DNA of 17,017 bases from 66-474 sp039923855 (GCA_039923855.1 JBDTBW010000058.1:1-17017); one strand, 5' to 3'. Positions 8,966 through 16,690 are shown, counted from the first letter of the stretch. Numbers and translations: made by a program. The notes: a model not told the origin generated them from the letters alone.

Positions 8966-9037
8966 GGGTGCTTAGCTCAGCGGTAGAGCACCGCCTTTAC
9001 ACGGCGATGGTCGTAGGTTCGATTCCTACAGCACCCA
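8966..9037 (+). tRNA. tRNA-Val(UAC)
   Basis: The acceptor GGGTGCT (8966-8972) pairs with AGCACCC (9030-9036), and the discriminator is A9037. The D arm is GCTC/GAGC, the anticodon loop TTTACAC carries TAC at 8998-9000, and the T arm is GTAGG TTCGATT CCTAC. Two oddities are seen. The first anticodon-stem pair is C8991 opposite A9007, a mismatch. The genome reads CGC, not CCA, after the discriminator, so the 3' CCA must be added enzymatically. The tRNA-Leu in this window does encode CCA. The rest of the fold is sound, so it is probably functional. Confidence 0.93.
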
Positions 9038-9069
9038 CGCGCGGCGGCCACGTCCAGCCTTGATTCCCA

Positions 9070-9075
9070 TATAAT
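9070..9075 (+). promoter_or_regulatory. Perfect -10 box upstream of ppiD
   Basis: TATAAT at 9070-9075 matches the sigma70 consensus exactly, but no good -35 box lies 16-18 bp before it (the sequence there is GC-rich). Transcription would start near 9082, about 27 nt before the chosen ppiD start. Confidence 0.4.
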
Positions 9076-9108
9076 CGGCGGCTTGTCCCCGTGACGGTCG
9101 CGATTCCC

Positions 9109-11022
9109 ATGCTGCAGAAACTACGCGAAACCTTCGGCGGCTGGCCGGGCAAAGTCGCCGGCGTCATCCTCATCTTCGTGTTCGCGTTCTTCGGGATCGA
9201 GGGCTATTTCGTCGCGAGCAACGAAACCTGGGTCGGCAAGGTCGATGGTCATGAGATTTCGCAGCAGCAATTCCAGAACGACTTCAACGCCTACCGGCAG
9301 CAGCAACTGGCGGCGCCTGACAACAAGATGGACGCGGCGGACTTCGAGAAACCCGATGTCAAGCGCGCCGTGCTGGATCGGCTGGTCAACCAACTGGTGC
9401 TGCTCAATGCCAACGAGAAGCTCGGCGTCGTGGTGCCCGATTCCGCCGTGCGCGAGCAAATCGCCAGCGTGCCGCAGTTCCAGGTCGATGGCCGTTTCAA
9501 TAGCGACGCTTATCTTGCGATGTTGTCGGCCAACAGCAAGACGCCGCAGCAGTATCAGGACGAGGTGCGCGCTGGTCTGGCGGTGAGCCAGTTGCCTGGT
9601 GCGATCATCGACACCGCCTTCGCCACCGATGCCGACGCGGATGCCTTCCTGCGGTTGCGCCTGCAGACCCGCGATTTCCGTTACGTCGTATTGCCAACGC
9701 CCCAGCCGGACAGCACCGAGGTCGGTGAGGCGGAGATCGCGGCTTATTACCAATCGCACGCCAGGGACTTCATGAATCCCGAGCAGGTCTCGCTGCATTA
9801 CATCGAACTGGACGCGGCGACGATGAAGGTCGATGCCGCCACCGACGAGGCTGCGCTGAAGGTGCAATACGAAAAAGACAAGGCGCGTTTCTCGGTGTCG
9901 GAACAGCGGTTGGTGTCGCATATCCTGATCAAGGTGCCGCCAAATGCGACCCCGGCGCAACAGAAGGTCACGCTCGCCAAGGCGCAACAAATCGACCAGT
10001 TGGCCAAGGCGCCGAATGCGGATTTCGCCAAACTCGCGCAGCAATATTCAGACGACTTGGGTTCGAAGAATCAGGGCGGCGATCTGGGCTGGATCGAGAA
10101 GGGCGTGACCGACCCCGCTTTCGAGAGCGCGCTGTTCGCGATGCAGAAAGGCCAGATTTCCGATCCGGTGCTGTCGCCCGAGGGTTATCACATCATCGAT
10201 CTGCGCGATGTGCGCGCGGGTCAGGTCAAGCCATTCGACGAGGTGCGCGACCAGCTTGCCGCGGAAGTCGCCAAATCCGCGCGCGAAAGCAAGTTCAGCG
10301 ATCTCGGCAGCAAGCTCACCGACGCGATCTATCAGGATCCGAGTTCATTGGCACCCGCAGCCAAGGCGCTTGGGTTGACCGTCCAGACCACGCCGCTGTT
10401 CACGCGCGGCGGTGGCGACTCGGGCATCGACGCCAACAAGGCCGTGATCAAGTCCGCGTTTTCGGACCAGGTGCTGGTGCAGGGCAACACCTCCGATCCG
10501 ATCGACCTTGGACCCAATCACATCGTGGTGGTGCACATCGCCGATCACGTTCCGGCCAAGCCGAAACCGCTGAGCGAGGTTCGTGACGCGATCCGCAAGG
10601 ACATCCTGCAAGCGCGCGCCGATGCAAAAGCCAGGCAACAAGCCGACACGTTGTTCGCGCAACTGCAAACAAAAGGCGATCTCGACGCGTTGGCGAAAGG
10701 TGTGAATCAACCCGTCAAACAGGCCACCTCCGTGAAACGCGATGCCGGCAGTTTCGATCCGCAACTGCTCACCGCGGTGTTCAAGATGCCGCGCCCGGCG
10801 GCGGACAAGCCCGATTCGGCACTGGTGCCTTTGTCCGGCGGCCGCTATGCGCTGGTGGCGTTGAGCGCGGTGCGCGACGGCGACGCTGCGAGTTTTCCCA
10901 AGGCCGAGCGCGACGTATTGCGCAGGCAGATGTCGCAGGCGATCGGCACGCAGGACGTACTGGGTCTGATCGACGCGTTGCGCGCGAAGGCGAAAATAGA
11001 AACCGCGCCGGACAGAATGTAG
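9109..11022 (+). CDS. ppiD: Periplasmic chaperone / peptidyl-prolyl isomerase PpiD, membrane-anchored
   Basis: The protein has 637 residues. PpiD sits at the inner membrane facing the periplasm, close to the Sec translocon, and helps newly exported proteins fold. An uncleaved N-terminal membrane segment spans residues 15-35 (GKVAGVILIFVFAFFGIEGY). A SurA-like N-terminal chaperone region follows (about 40-190), then a parvulin-type rotamase domain (about 266-366, with VSHILIKVPP, GGDLGWIEKG and GYHIIDLRDV) and a long C-terminal region rich in Lys, Asp and Ala. ATG 9109 is preferred to GTG 9091 because family members begin with MLQ-LR and the anchor directly follows. The ribosome binding site is poor. 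It ends 9 bp from the convergent fabI stop, with no room for a terminator hairpin. Confidence 0.93.
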   Translation: MLQKLRETFGGWPGKVAGVILIFVFAFFGIEGYFVASNETWVGKVDGHEISQQQFQNDFNAYRQQQLAAPDNKMDAADFEKPDVKRAVLDRLVNQLVLLNANEKLGVVVPDSAVREQIASVPQFQVDGRFNSDAYLAMLSANSKTPQQYQDEVRAGLAVSQLPGAIIDTAFATDADADAFLRLRLQTRDFRYVVLPTPQPDSTEVGEAEIAAYYQSHARDFMNPEQVSLHYIELDAATMKVDAATDEAALKVQYEKDKARFSVSEQRLVSHILIKVPPNATPAQQKVTLAKAQQIDQLAKAPNADFAKLAQQYSDDLGSKNQGGDLGWIEKGVTDPAFESALFAMQKGQISDPVLSPEGYHIIDLRDVRAGQVKPFDEVRDQLAAEVAKSARESKFSDLGSKLTDAIYQDPSSLAPAAKALGLTVQTTPLFTRGGGDSGIDANKAVIKSAFSDQVLVQGNTSDPIDLGPNHIVVVHIADHVPAKPKPLSEVRDAIRKDILQARADAKARQQADTLFAQLQTKGDLDALAKGVNQPVKQATSVKRDAGSFDPQLLTAVFKMPRPAADKPDSALVPLSGGRYALVALSAVRDGDAASFPKAERDVLRRQMSQAIGTQDVLGLIDALRAKAKIETAPDRM

Positions 11023-11031
11023 GAATCCGCG

Positions 11032-11823
11032 TTATTCCAGTTCCAATCCCGCCATACCCAGCGTGTTGTAACCGGCGTCGACGTAGGTGACTTCGCCCGT
11101 TATGCCGGATGCGAGATCCGAACAGAGAAACGCCGCCGCATTGCCGACCTCGTCGATGGTTACGCTGCGCCGCAATGGTGCGACGTGCTCGACGTGCTCA
11201 AGCATTTTGCGGAAACCGGCGATGCCGGCCGCGGCCAGTGTCTTGATCGGGCCGGCCGAGATCGCGTTCACCCGTGTGCCTTCGGGACCGAGGTTGTAGG
11301 CGAGATAACGCACATTGGCTTCCAGGCTCGCCTTGGCCAGGCCCATCACGTTGTAGCTCGCCAGCGCGCGTTCGGCGCCCAGATACGTCAGCGTCAGGAT
11401 CGCGCCTTTGCGGCCTTGCATCAACGGCCGCGCCGCTTTCGCCAGCGCAGCAAGGCTGTAACTGGAAATATCGTGCGCGATCGCGAAACTCTCGCGGGTC
11501 AAGCCGTCCAGGAATTCGCCGGCCAGCGCTTCGCGCGGGGCGAAACCTATCGAATGGATCAGGATATCGAGCCCAGCCCATTGTCTGCCGAGATTCTCGA
11601 ACAGCGCGGCGATGTCGCCGTCGCGGGTGACATCGCACGGCAGCACGATGTTGGAGTCGAAGGTCTTGCCAGCTTCATCCACGCGGCCTTTCAATTTCTC
11701 ATCGACGTAGGTGAAGGCCAGTTGCGCGCCTTCGCGGTGCATAGCGCTGGCGATTCCCCACGCGATCGAACGTTGGCTCAAGATGCCGGTAATCAGCGCG
11801 CGCTTGCCGCTCAGGAAACCCAT
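11032..11823 (-). CDS. fabI: Enoyl-[acyl-carrier-protein] reductase (NADH)
   Basis: The protein has 263 residues against 262 in E. coli. FabI reduces trans-2-enoyl-ACP with NADH, the last step of each cycle of type II fatty-acid elongation. The atypical short-chain dehydrogenase fold shows GKRALITGILSQRSIAWGIA at the cofactor site, Tyr147 (YLGAE), the catalytic Tyr157 and Lys164 in YNVMGLAKAS, and Ser189-Gly191-Pro192 in ISAGPIKTLA. Gly93 in HSIGFAP, a site of triclosan-resistance mutations in E. coli, is unchanged. Two ATG codons stand in tandem (11826 and 11823); the second gives the family start MGFLSGKR and has GGAG (11834-11831) seven bases before it. It lies 72 bp downstream of mltD on the same strand, with a hairpin and a -10-like TACAAT in the gap. 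Confidence 0.96.
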   Translation of the reverse strand: MGFLSGKRALITGILSQRSIAWGIASAMHREGAQLAFTYVDEKLKGRVDEAGKTFDSNIVLPCDVTRDGDIAALFENLGRQWAGLDILIHSIGFAPREALAGEFLDGLTRESFAIAHDISSYSLAALAKAARPLMQGRKGAILTLTYLGAERALASYNVMGLAKASLEANVRYLAYNLGPEGTRVNAISAGPIKTLAAAGIAGFRKMLEHVEHVAPLRRSVTIDEVGNAAAFLCSDLASGITGEVTYVDAGYNTLGMAGLELE

Positions 11824-11834
11824 CATCGTTCTCC

Positions 11835-11860
11835 GTTCACGCGCAGGGATGCGCATGAAC
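11835..11860 (-). promoter_or_regulatory. Stem-loop abutting the fabI ribosome binding site
   Basis: On the fabI sense strand GTTCATGCGCA and TGCGCGTGAAC form an 11-bp stem, with one U-G wobble and a UCCC loop, ending immediately before GGAG. On the other strand the same position would be a C-A mismatch, so the structure favours fabI mRNA. A TACAAT box (11871-11866) would place the 5' end at or near the first base of the stem. Confidence 0.5.
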
Positions 11861-11895
11861 TTGTGATTGTAAGCGACGGGATGGCGCCGCGTCGT

Positions 11896-13149
11896 TCAGT
11901 CCGGCGCCGACAACAGCAGGACCTGCCCCGGGTGCAAATCGTCGCTGGCCAGCGCGTTCCATCGGCGCAACTTGTGCGGATCGAGATGATAGTGCCGTGC
12001 GATCATCCACAGCGATTCACCGCGCTCGACCTTGTGCCGCGTATCGGCAGTGTGCCGACGCTTCGACGCAGCGGCGATCGCTGCGTGTTTGGAGAGCGAT
12101 GGCGCGGTGGTGCTTTCGTCGTCGCGCTCGACGACCGCATCCTTCGTGTTCGCCACCGGCGTCGCTTGCGCCAGAGTGTCCGCACCACGCGCCGCGATCG
12201 CGGCCAGCAATATCGGCGCGTTTTTCTGCGGCAACAACAAATGATGTGGCGCCTCGGATGACATGCGCCCGTTGTGGTAGCCAGGATTCAGCGCGCGCAA
12301 CCGATCCGATGGCAAGCCTGCGAGTTGTGCGGCATCGGTGAGGTCGATTACGGCGGGCAAAGCCACCAGAGCGAGGCGGTCGCCGTCGTCGGGCTTGGGC
12401 AAGATCACGTCGTAGCGTGCGGGATCGCGGACGATGCAGGACAGCGCCTGCAGCTTGGCCAGGTGATCGCGGGTGATCGCGCCGACCGGCAGACGCGGCA
12501 CGTTGACGCTTTCGCCAGCGTGACCTTCGATCATCCCCAGCATTTTGTATTCGCCGGCGTTGAAGGCCATGTCGACCAGCTGCCAATCGTGCAACTCGTC
12601 ACCATAGCCTTTCAGCATCGCCATCACCGCGGGCGTGGCCGCGGCTGGGTCGAGCCGCCCGTCGTAATGGCGGTTGATCACCAAGCCCAGCGTGCGCGCG
12701 GTCTGCGGCATGATTTGCCACATGCCGGCGGGATCGCCGCGGCGCCCCGGCTCCGCCGCATCGTACGTGCTTTCGACCCACGGCAGCAGCACGAATTCGC
12801 CCGGCACGCCGGCATTCTCGGCGGCGTTCTGCACGTGCATCATCAACGGCAATACTGCGCGCAGTTGCGCCTCGAAGCGCTTCGGATTGCCGGTGTAGCG
12901 GCGAGCCCAAGCCTGCGAGCGCGCGCCTGCGTTGCAATCGTCCATTGCGAAACGCGTGCGCAGTGCGGCCCAGATGTCGGGCGGCGCCGCGGGCGGCAGG
13001 GTTGCCACCACCGGCGCCGGAGCTTGTGGCGCGGCGATCGCCACCGACGGCGACAGTTGCCTGGCGGGTTGCGCGGCGCAGGCCGCAAGCAGAGCGGCGA
13101 CGCAACCCGTAAACAGGGTCCGAAGTGTTCTCCGCATCGCGGGATTCAT
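11896..13149 (-). CDS. mltD: Membrane-bound lytic murein transglycosylase, MltD-like lipoprotein
   Basis: The protein has 417 residues. It cleaves peptidoglycan glycan strands between MurNAc and GlcNAc with 1,6-anhydro product formation, at the periplasmic face of the outer membrane. A lipoprotein signal ends in LAA-Cys24. A Pro/Ala-rich spacer (about 25-58) leads to the SLT domain with the catalytic Glu126 in PWVESTYD, the motif GMWQIMPQTARTLGL (142-156) and FNAGE (196-200, where most relatives have YNAG). One LysM domain (about 372-415, HKVERGESLWMIARHYHLD) binds peptidoglycan; E. coli MltD has two. The ATG overlaps the gloB stop by 4 nt (ATGA at 13149-13146), so the two are translationally coupled, and E. 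coli also has gloB next to mltD. An alternative start is ATG at 13137. Confidence 0.93.
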   Translation of the reverse strand: MNPAMRRTLRTLFTGCVAALLAACAAQPARQLSPSVAIAAPQAPAPVVATLPPAAPPDIWAALRTRFAMDDCNAGARSQAWARRYTGNPKRFEAQLRAVLPLMMHVQNAAENAGVPGEFVLLPWVESTYDAAEPGRRGDPAGMWQIMPQTARTLGLVINRHYDGRLDPAAATPAVMAMLKGYGDELHDWQLVDMAFNAGEYKMLGMIEGHAGESVNVPRLPVGAITRDHLAKLQALSCIVRDPARYDVILPKPDDGDRLALVALPAVIDLTDAAQLAGLPSDRLRALNPGYHNGRMSSEAPHHLLLPQKNAPILLAAIAARGADTLAQATPVANTKDAVVERDDESTTAPSLSKHAAIAAASKRRHTADTRHKVERGESLWMIARHYHLDPHKLRRWNALASDDLHPGQVLLLSAPD

Positions 13150-13910
13150 GCGCGAAATGTATCTTTCGCGGAACGCAGCGCGGCGAAACGCGCGACACGA
13201 TCGCGGGCGCCTGCGAACACCGGCGCTTCGCCGCTAAGCGCATCCACCCGCAAAAAAGGATTGACGGCGCGTTCCTCATCCATCGACGAGGGCAGGGTGG
13301 GGGCAGCCGATTCGCGCAGTGCGCGTGCTTGTTCTTCGCGTCGGCGCAACGCATGGTTGTCCGGGTCAACGTGCCGCGCAAAGGCCGCGTTTGCCAACGT
13401 GTATTCGTGGCCGCAGCAGACACGGGTGTCGCCGGGAAGCGCTGCGAGACGATCGAGCGACGCCAGCATCTGCGCTGGGGTGCCTTCGAACAGTCGCCCG
13501 CAGCCCAGACTGAAGAGGGTGTCGCCGCAGAACAGCAAGCCTTCGCCGAAATAGGCGATGTGCGTGCGGGTATGCCCGGGGACTTCGATCACCTCGAATG
13601 CCGCCCGCGGAGCGTCCAATTGGACGCGGTTGCCATCACCGACCCGGCGGGTGGCGTGGGCGATGCGCTCGTCGTGCGGCGCGTAAACCTGGATCCCGGG
13701 AAATTGCTCGAGCAACTCGCCGGCGCCCCCGATATGGTCAGGATGGTGGTGGGTCAGCAGGATCGCGCGCAAGCGAAGGTTTCTGGCCTGCAGCGCAGCA
13801 AGAACCGGTGCCGCTTCGCCCGGATCGACCACCAGCACATTGCCCGCGTCGTCTGCCAGCAACCAGATGTAGTTGTCGGCCAGCGCCGGCAGCGGAGTCA
13901 GGCTCGGCAT
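13146..13910 (-). CDS. gloB: Hydroxyacylglutathione hydrolase (glyoxalase II)
   Basis: The protein has 254 residues (E. coli 251). It hydrolyses S-D-lactoylglutathione to D-lactate and glutathione, the second step of methylglyoxal detoxification, in the cytosol. The metallo-beta-lactamase signature THHHPDHIGG (53-62) provides His54, His56, Asp58 and His59. Other binuclear-metal ligands are His113 (PGHTRTH), Asp130 (FCGDTLF) and His168 (CCGHEYT). The C-terminal NPFLR (217-221) is typical. The frame can start at TTG 13934, but ATG 13910 (MPSLTPLPALADNYIWLL) fits the family start. Neither has a good ribosome binding site. It heads a minus-strand group gloB-mltD-(fabI) and is divergent from the yafS-rnhA-dnaQ operon. 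Confidence 0.95.
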   Translation of the reverse strand: MPSLTPLPALADNYIWLLADDAGNVLVVDPGEAAPVLAALQARNLRLRAILLTHHHPDHIGGAGELLEQFPGIQVYAPHDERIAHATRRVGDGNRVQLDAPRAAFEVIEVPGHTRTHIAYFGEGLLFCGDTLFSLGCGRLFEGTPAQMLASLDRLAALPGDTRVCCGHEYTLANAAFARHVDPDNHALRRREEQARALRESAAPTLPSSMDEERAVNPFLRVDALSGEAPVFAGARDRVARFAALRSAKDTFRA

Positions 13911-14030
13911 GAGTGGTCTTGGGCCTGAAGACAAGGCGGAACTTTATCAGCGTGATTTTCGGGTGAAGTTAGATACCTGTTAACGTACTGGCCGTAATGG
14001 GAGAATCGGAAGCTGGCGTTCAGCTGCATG

Positions 14031-14064
14031 TTCACCAAACCAATTTGCATTTATATTGCAATTG
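14031..14064 (+). promoter_or_regulatory. Candidate promoter and palindrome before the yafS-rnhA-dnaQ operon
   Basis: TTCACC (14031-14036) and TATATT (14052-14057) lie 15 bp apart. The -10 box sits inside an A/T-rich imperfect inverted repeat, CAATtTGCA (14041-14049) with TGCAATTG (14057-14064). A repressor bound there would block the promoter. The start would be near 14064, some 14 nt before the chosen ATG. Confidence 0.4.
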
Positions 14065-14077
14065 ATTGATACAACGA

Positions 14078-14761
14078 ATGAATTCAAGTCCACACAAGGC
14101 CATGCTCACCTCGCTGCTTGCGGACGTAGCTGCAGACTGCGCGCCGCTGCTGAAGGGTGTCACGGGTACCCACGGGCTTCTGCTGGATGCCCTGGATAGC
14201 GTGCCGCCCTCGTTGCCGGGTCTCGGGCGTTGGACCTCGCTCCGGCTGAGCGGCGATGGCACGCTGGGCGGGCCACTGCGCGCGAAAGTTGAGAAATTGC
14301 CGTTCGTCGATGGCAGTTTCAGTGTGGCGCTGATCCGTCATGCCGCTGGTTGCGGCGCGATCCCTGAGCGCGTGGCCGACGAGGTCGCGCGGGTGCTGGC
14401 GCCGCATGGTCTGTTGATGGTGGTCGAACTGCATCCGTGGTCGGCGTGGCGGCCATGGCTTGCGGGGCATCGCCGCCGCGGCATCGATGGCTTGCGCGTG
14501 ATCTCGCCGCAGCGCTGGCGGCGCGCATTGCGGATCGCCGGACTCAGCGTGAGTTTAGCGCGCCGTTGCGGCGCGCCATGGCCGCGCCGTCGCGGCGCGA
14601 GCGGATTGCCGCGATGGTTCAGCCGTTGCGGCGCGGCGTATTTGCTGGAGGCCCGCAAGCGCAACGACACCAGCGTGGTACGCCGCTTGCAGCCGGCGCG
14701 TTCACGGGTCGCCGCTGAGCGCACGCCGCTCGTACCCAGTGCGCACAGGTTGTTCGGATGA
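14078..14761 (+). CDS. YafS-like SAM-dependent methyltransferase family protein, function unknown
   Basis: The protein has 227 residues. The middle section (LPFVDGSFSVALIRH through ADEVARVLAPHGLLMVVELHPWSAW) matches the post-I to motif III region of class I methyltransferases and resembles E. coli YafS, which also neighbours gloB, rnhA and dnaQ. The Gly-rich SAM motif I expected before it (an Asp/Glu-x-Gly-x-Gly-x-Gly) is not visible, so catalytic activity is uncertain. The C-terminal third is very Arg-rich (about 128-215). Start options are TTG 14066, ATG 14078 and ATG 14102; 14078 is chosen because 14066 is too close to the predicted transcript start. Its TGA overlaps the rnhA ATG (ATGA, 14758-14761), so the two are coupled. 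The substrate is unknown. Confidence 0.7.
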   Translation: MNSSPHKAMLTSLLADVAADCAPLLKGVTGTHGLLLDALDSVPPSLPGLGRWTSLRLSGDGTLGGPLRAKVEKLPFVDGSFSVALIRHAAGCGAIPERVADEVARVLAPHGLLMVVELHPWSAWRPWLAGHRRRGIDGLRVISPQRWRRALRIAGLSVSLARRCGAPWPRRRGASGLPRWFSRCGAAYLLEARKRNDTSVVRRLQPARSRVAAERTPLVPSAHRLFG

Positions 14762-15207
14762 CAATGTCGAGTGTCGAGGCGTTCACCGACGGCGCATGCC
14801 TGGGCAATCCCGGGCCCGGTGGCTGGGCGGCGTTGCTGCGCACCGGCGGGCGCGAAAAACTTCTTGCCGGTGGCGAGGCTGCAACCACCAACAACCGGAT
14901 GGAACTCGCCGCCGCCATCGCCGCATTGGAGGGCTTGAATCGCCCTTGCGCCGTAGCCTTGACCACCGATTCGCAATACGTGCGTCGGGGCATCGAAGAA
15001 TGGGTGCCGCGCTGGCGCAGCAATGGTTGGCGCACCACGGACAAGAAACCGGTAAAGAACAAGGATCTTTGGGAACGGCTGGCTGCTGCTGCGGTACGCC
15101 ATCAGGTACGCTGGCATTGGGTGCGCGGTCATGCCGGCCACGCCGAAAATGAACGCGTTGATCGCGTCGCGCGCGAGCAGGCGGAAAAACAGAGGATCGC
15201 TTCGTGA
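14758..15207 (+). CDS. rnhA: Ribonuclease HI
   Basis: The protein has 149 residues (E. coli 155). It cuts the RNA strand of RNA-DNA hybrids, clearing R-loops and Okazaki primers. The four catalytic acids are present: Asp11 (AFTDGACLGNPGPGG), Glu49 (NNRMEL), Asp71 (TTDSQYV) and Asp135 (NERVD), with the supporting His125 in VRGHAGH. ATG 14758 overlaps the stop of the methyltransferase-like gene by 4 nt; a second in-frame ATG at 14764 is a possible start. Its TGA (15205-15207) overlaps the dnaQ GTG start. In E. coli rnhA and dnaQ are divergent; here they are co-directional and coupled. Confidence 0.96.
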   Translation: MTMSSVEAFTDGACLGNPGPGGWAALLRTGGREKLLAGGEAATTNNRMELAAAIAALEGLNRPCAVALTTDSQYVRRGIEEWVPRWRSNGWRTTDKKPVKNKDLWERLAAAAVRHQVRWHWVRGHAGHAENERVDRVAREQAEKQRIAS

Positions 15208-15917
15208 CGCGGCAAATTGTGCTGGACACCGAAACCACCGGCCTCGAAGCCGGTCGCGGTCATCGCGTGATCGAAATCGGATGCGTCGAGCTGGTCGAGC
15301 GCCGGCCGAGCGGCCGCACCTTCCATCGATACCTCAATCCGGGACGCGCCAGCGAGCCCGGTGCGATCGCGGTGCATGGCATCCGTGACGAGTTCCTGGC
15401 CGACAAACCGCGCTTCGCGGAAGTCGTCGAGGAATGGCTGGCCTTTATCCGCGGCACGGAATTGCTGATCCATAACGCCGATTTCGACGTCGCCTTTCTC
15501 GACGTGGAACTCTCGCTGGCCGGGTCGCAATATGGCCGCGTCGCCGAGCACGCGCAGATCATCGATACGCTCGGCCTGGCGCGCGAAAAATATCCGGGCC
15601 AGAAGAACACCCTGGATGCGCTGTGCAAACGCCACGGCATCGACAACGCCCATCGCGAATTGCACGGGGCCTTGCTCGACGCGCGGCTGCTGGCGGAAGT
15701 CTGGCTGGCGATGACCGTGGGGCAAAGCGCGCTGGGATTCGCAATGGACGCCCCGGCTGCCGTGATCGTGTCGCCGCCCGATGGCGAATGCGCTCCGCGC
15801 ACGCGAGTGCTGCACGCGGATGCAGCGACGCTCGCCGTACACGCCGCGCGGATGGAGGCACTGGAACGCATCAGCAAGCTGGACGTGTTGTGGCGGCGGA
15901 TGGAAGATATTGCCTAG
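15204..15917 (+). CDS. dnaQ: DNA polymerase III epsilon subunit (3'-5' proofreading exonuclease)
   Basis: The protein has 237 residues. Epsilon removes misincorporated nucleotides within the polymerase III core. The DEDDh exonuclease residues are Asp8 and Glu10 (VLDTETTG), Asp95 (HNADFDVAF), His154 and Asp159 (LHGALLDA). A beta-clamp binding motif of the QxxLxF type, QSALGF, is at 174-179, where E. coli epsilon has its own clamp motif. The C-terminal tail (about 200-237) corresponds to the alpha-binding segment. The start is GTG 15204, overlapping the rnhA TGA (GTGA), and gives MTRQIVLDTETTG as in relatives. It is the last gene of the yafS-like-rnhA-dnaQ operon. Confidence 0.96.
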   Translation: MTRQIVLDTETTGLEAGRGHRVIEIGCVELVERRPSGRTFHRYLNPGRASEPGAIAVHGIRDEFLADKPRFAEVVEEWLAFIRGTELLIHNADFDVAFLDVELSLAGSQYGRVAEHAQIIDTLGLAREKYPGQKNTLDALCKRHGIDNAHRELHGALLDARLLAEVWLAMTVGQSALGFAMDAPAAVIVSPPDGECAPRTRVLHADAATLAVHAARMEALERISKLDVLWRRMEDIA

Positions 15918-15928
15918 GAGTGAGTCTT

Positions 15929-15959
15929 CGCAAAGCGTAACGAGCGCAGTAGCTTTGCG
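15929..15959. terminator. Stem-loop between convergent dnaQ and PP2C gene
   Basis: CGCAAAGC (15929-15936) pairs with GCTTTGCG (15952-15959) around a 15-nt loop, 12 bp after the dnaQ stop and 8 bp before the end of the convergent phosphatase gene. No T-tract follows on either strand, so it is a non-canonical terminator at best. Confidence 0.4.
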
Positions 15960-15967
15960 GGGGTTCC

Positions 15968-16672
15968 TCAGCGGCTCCGCACCAGCAACACCGTTATATT
16001 GTCGCTGCCGCCGCCATCCAGCGCGGCCAGGATCAGATGCTCGACACATTCCTGCGCGGCCAGATCGTCGCGGGCGAGCACCGTGCCGATTGCGTGATCC
16101 TCGACTTCCTCGGTCAGTCCGTCGCTGCACAACAGAAACTGCATCCCGGATTCGAGCCTGCCTTGCCGCGTTTCCACGTGCAATTGTTCCGGCGAGGTCA
16201 CGCCCAGCGCCTGCGTCACCATATTGCGATGCGGATGCGTGCGCGCCTGCTCGGCGCTGATCGCACCCTGAGCCACCAATTCCTGCACGTAGGAATGATC
16301 CTGCGACAACTGCGACAATGCCCCCGCCTGATAGAGATACGCACGGCTGTCGCCAACCCAGGCGACTTCATAGGCGCCATCCTTGAGGTGCAGCGCGGCG
16401 ATCGTGGTGCCCATCGGCAACCCTTCGCTACGTTTTTGCGACAAGGCGATGATCGATTCGTCGGCGCGGCGGATCGCGTCTTCAAGACTGCGGCCGGCAC
16501 CGACTTCGCGCACCAGCGTGTCCCGCGCGATTGCGCTCGCCACTTCGCCGTATTCGTGCCCGCCCATTCCGTCAGCGACCAGCCACAGGCCGAGCGCGTC
16601 GTCGGCCCAGTAGGTATCCTCGTTGTGCGCGCGGCGCAGGCCGACGTGGGTGCCGTGTCCGAATTCGATCAT
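15968..16672 (-). CDS. PP2C-family serine/threonine protein phosphatase
   Basis: The protein has 234 residues, a single catalytic domain with no membrane segment, so cytosolic. PP2C enzymes are metal-dependent phosphatases that reverse Hanks-type kinase phosphorylation. The metal-binding acids are in place: Glu18-Asp19 (HNEDTYW), Asp34-Gly35 (VADGMGGHEYG), Asp184 (CSDGLTEEV) and Asp224 (GGSDNIT); AWVGDSRAYL carries the conserved Asp108. Length and motif order are like the bacterial Stp/PppA/PrpC group. ATG 16672 is the only reasonable start; its ribosome binding site is weak. No kinase or FHA-domain gene is in the window, so the partner is unknown. It converges on dnaQ with 50 bp between the genes. 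Confidence 0.9.
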   Translation of the reverse strand: MIEFGHGTHVGLRRAHNEDTYWADDALGLWLVADGMGGHEYGEVASAIARDTLVREVGAGRSLEDAIRRADESIIALSQKRSEGLPMGTTIAALHLKDGAYEVAWVGDSRAYLYQAGALSQLSQDHSYVQELVAQGAISAEQARTHPHRNMVTQALGVTSPEQLHVETRQGRLESGMQFLLCSDGLTEEVEDHAIGTVLARDDLAAQECVEHLILAALDGGGSDNITVLLVRSR

Positions 16673-16690
16673 GAGCGTGCCGAGATTGAT

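Noticed and set aside
8744..8986. 80-residue frame before tRNA-Val
   Set aside because: It runs into the tRNA, lacks a ribosome binding site and has no family features.
11185..13554. Long plus-strand frames opposite fabI, mltD and gloB
   Set aside because: Antisense shadows of three well-supported genes.
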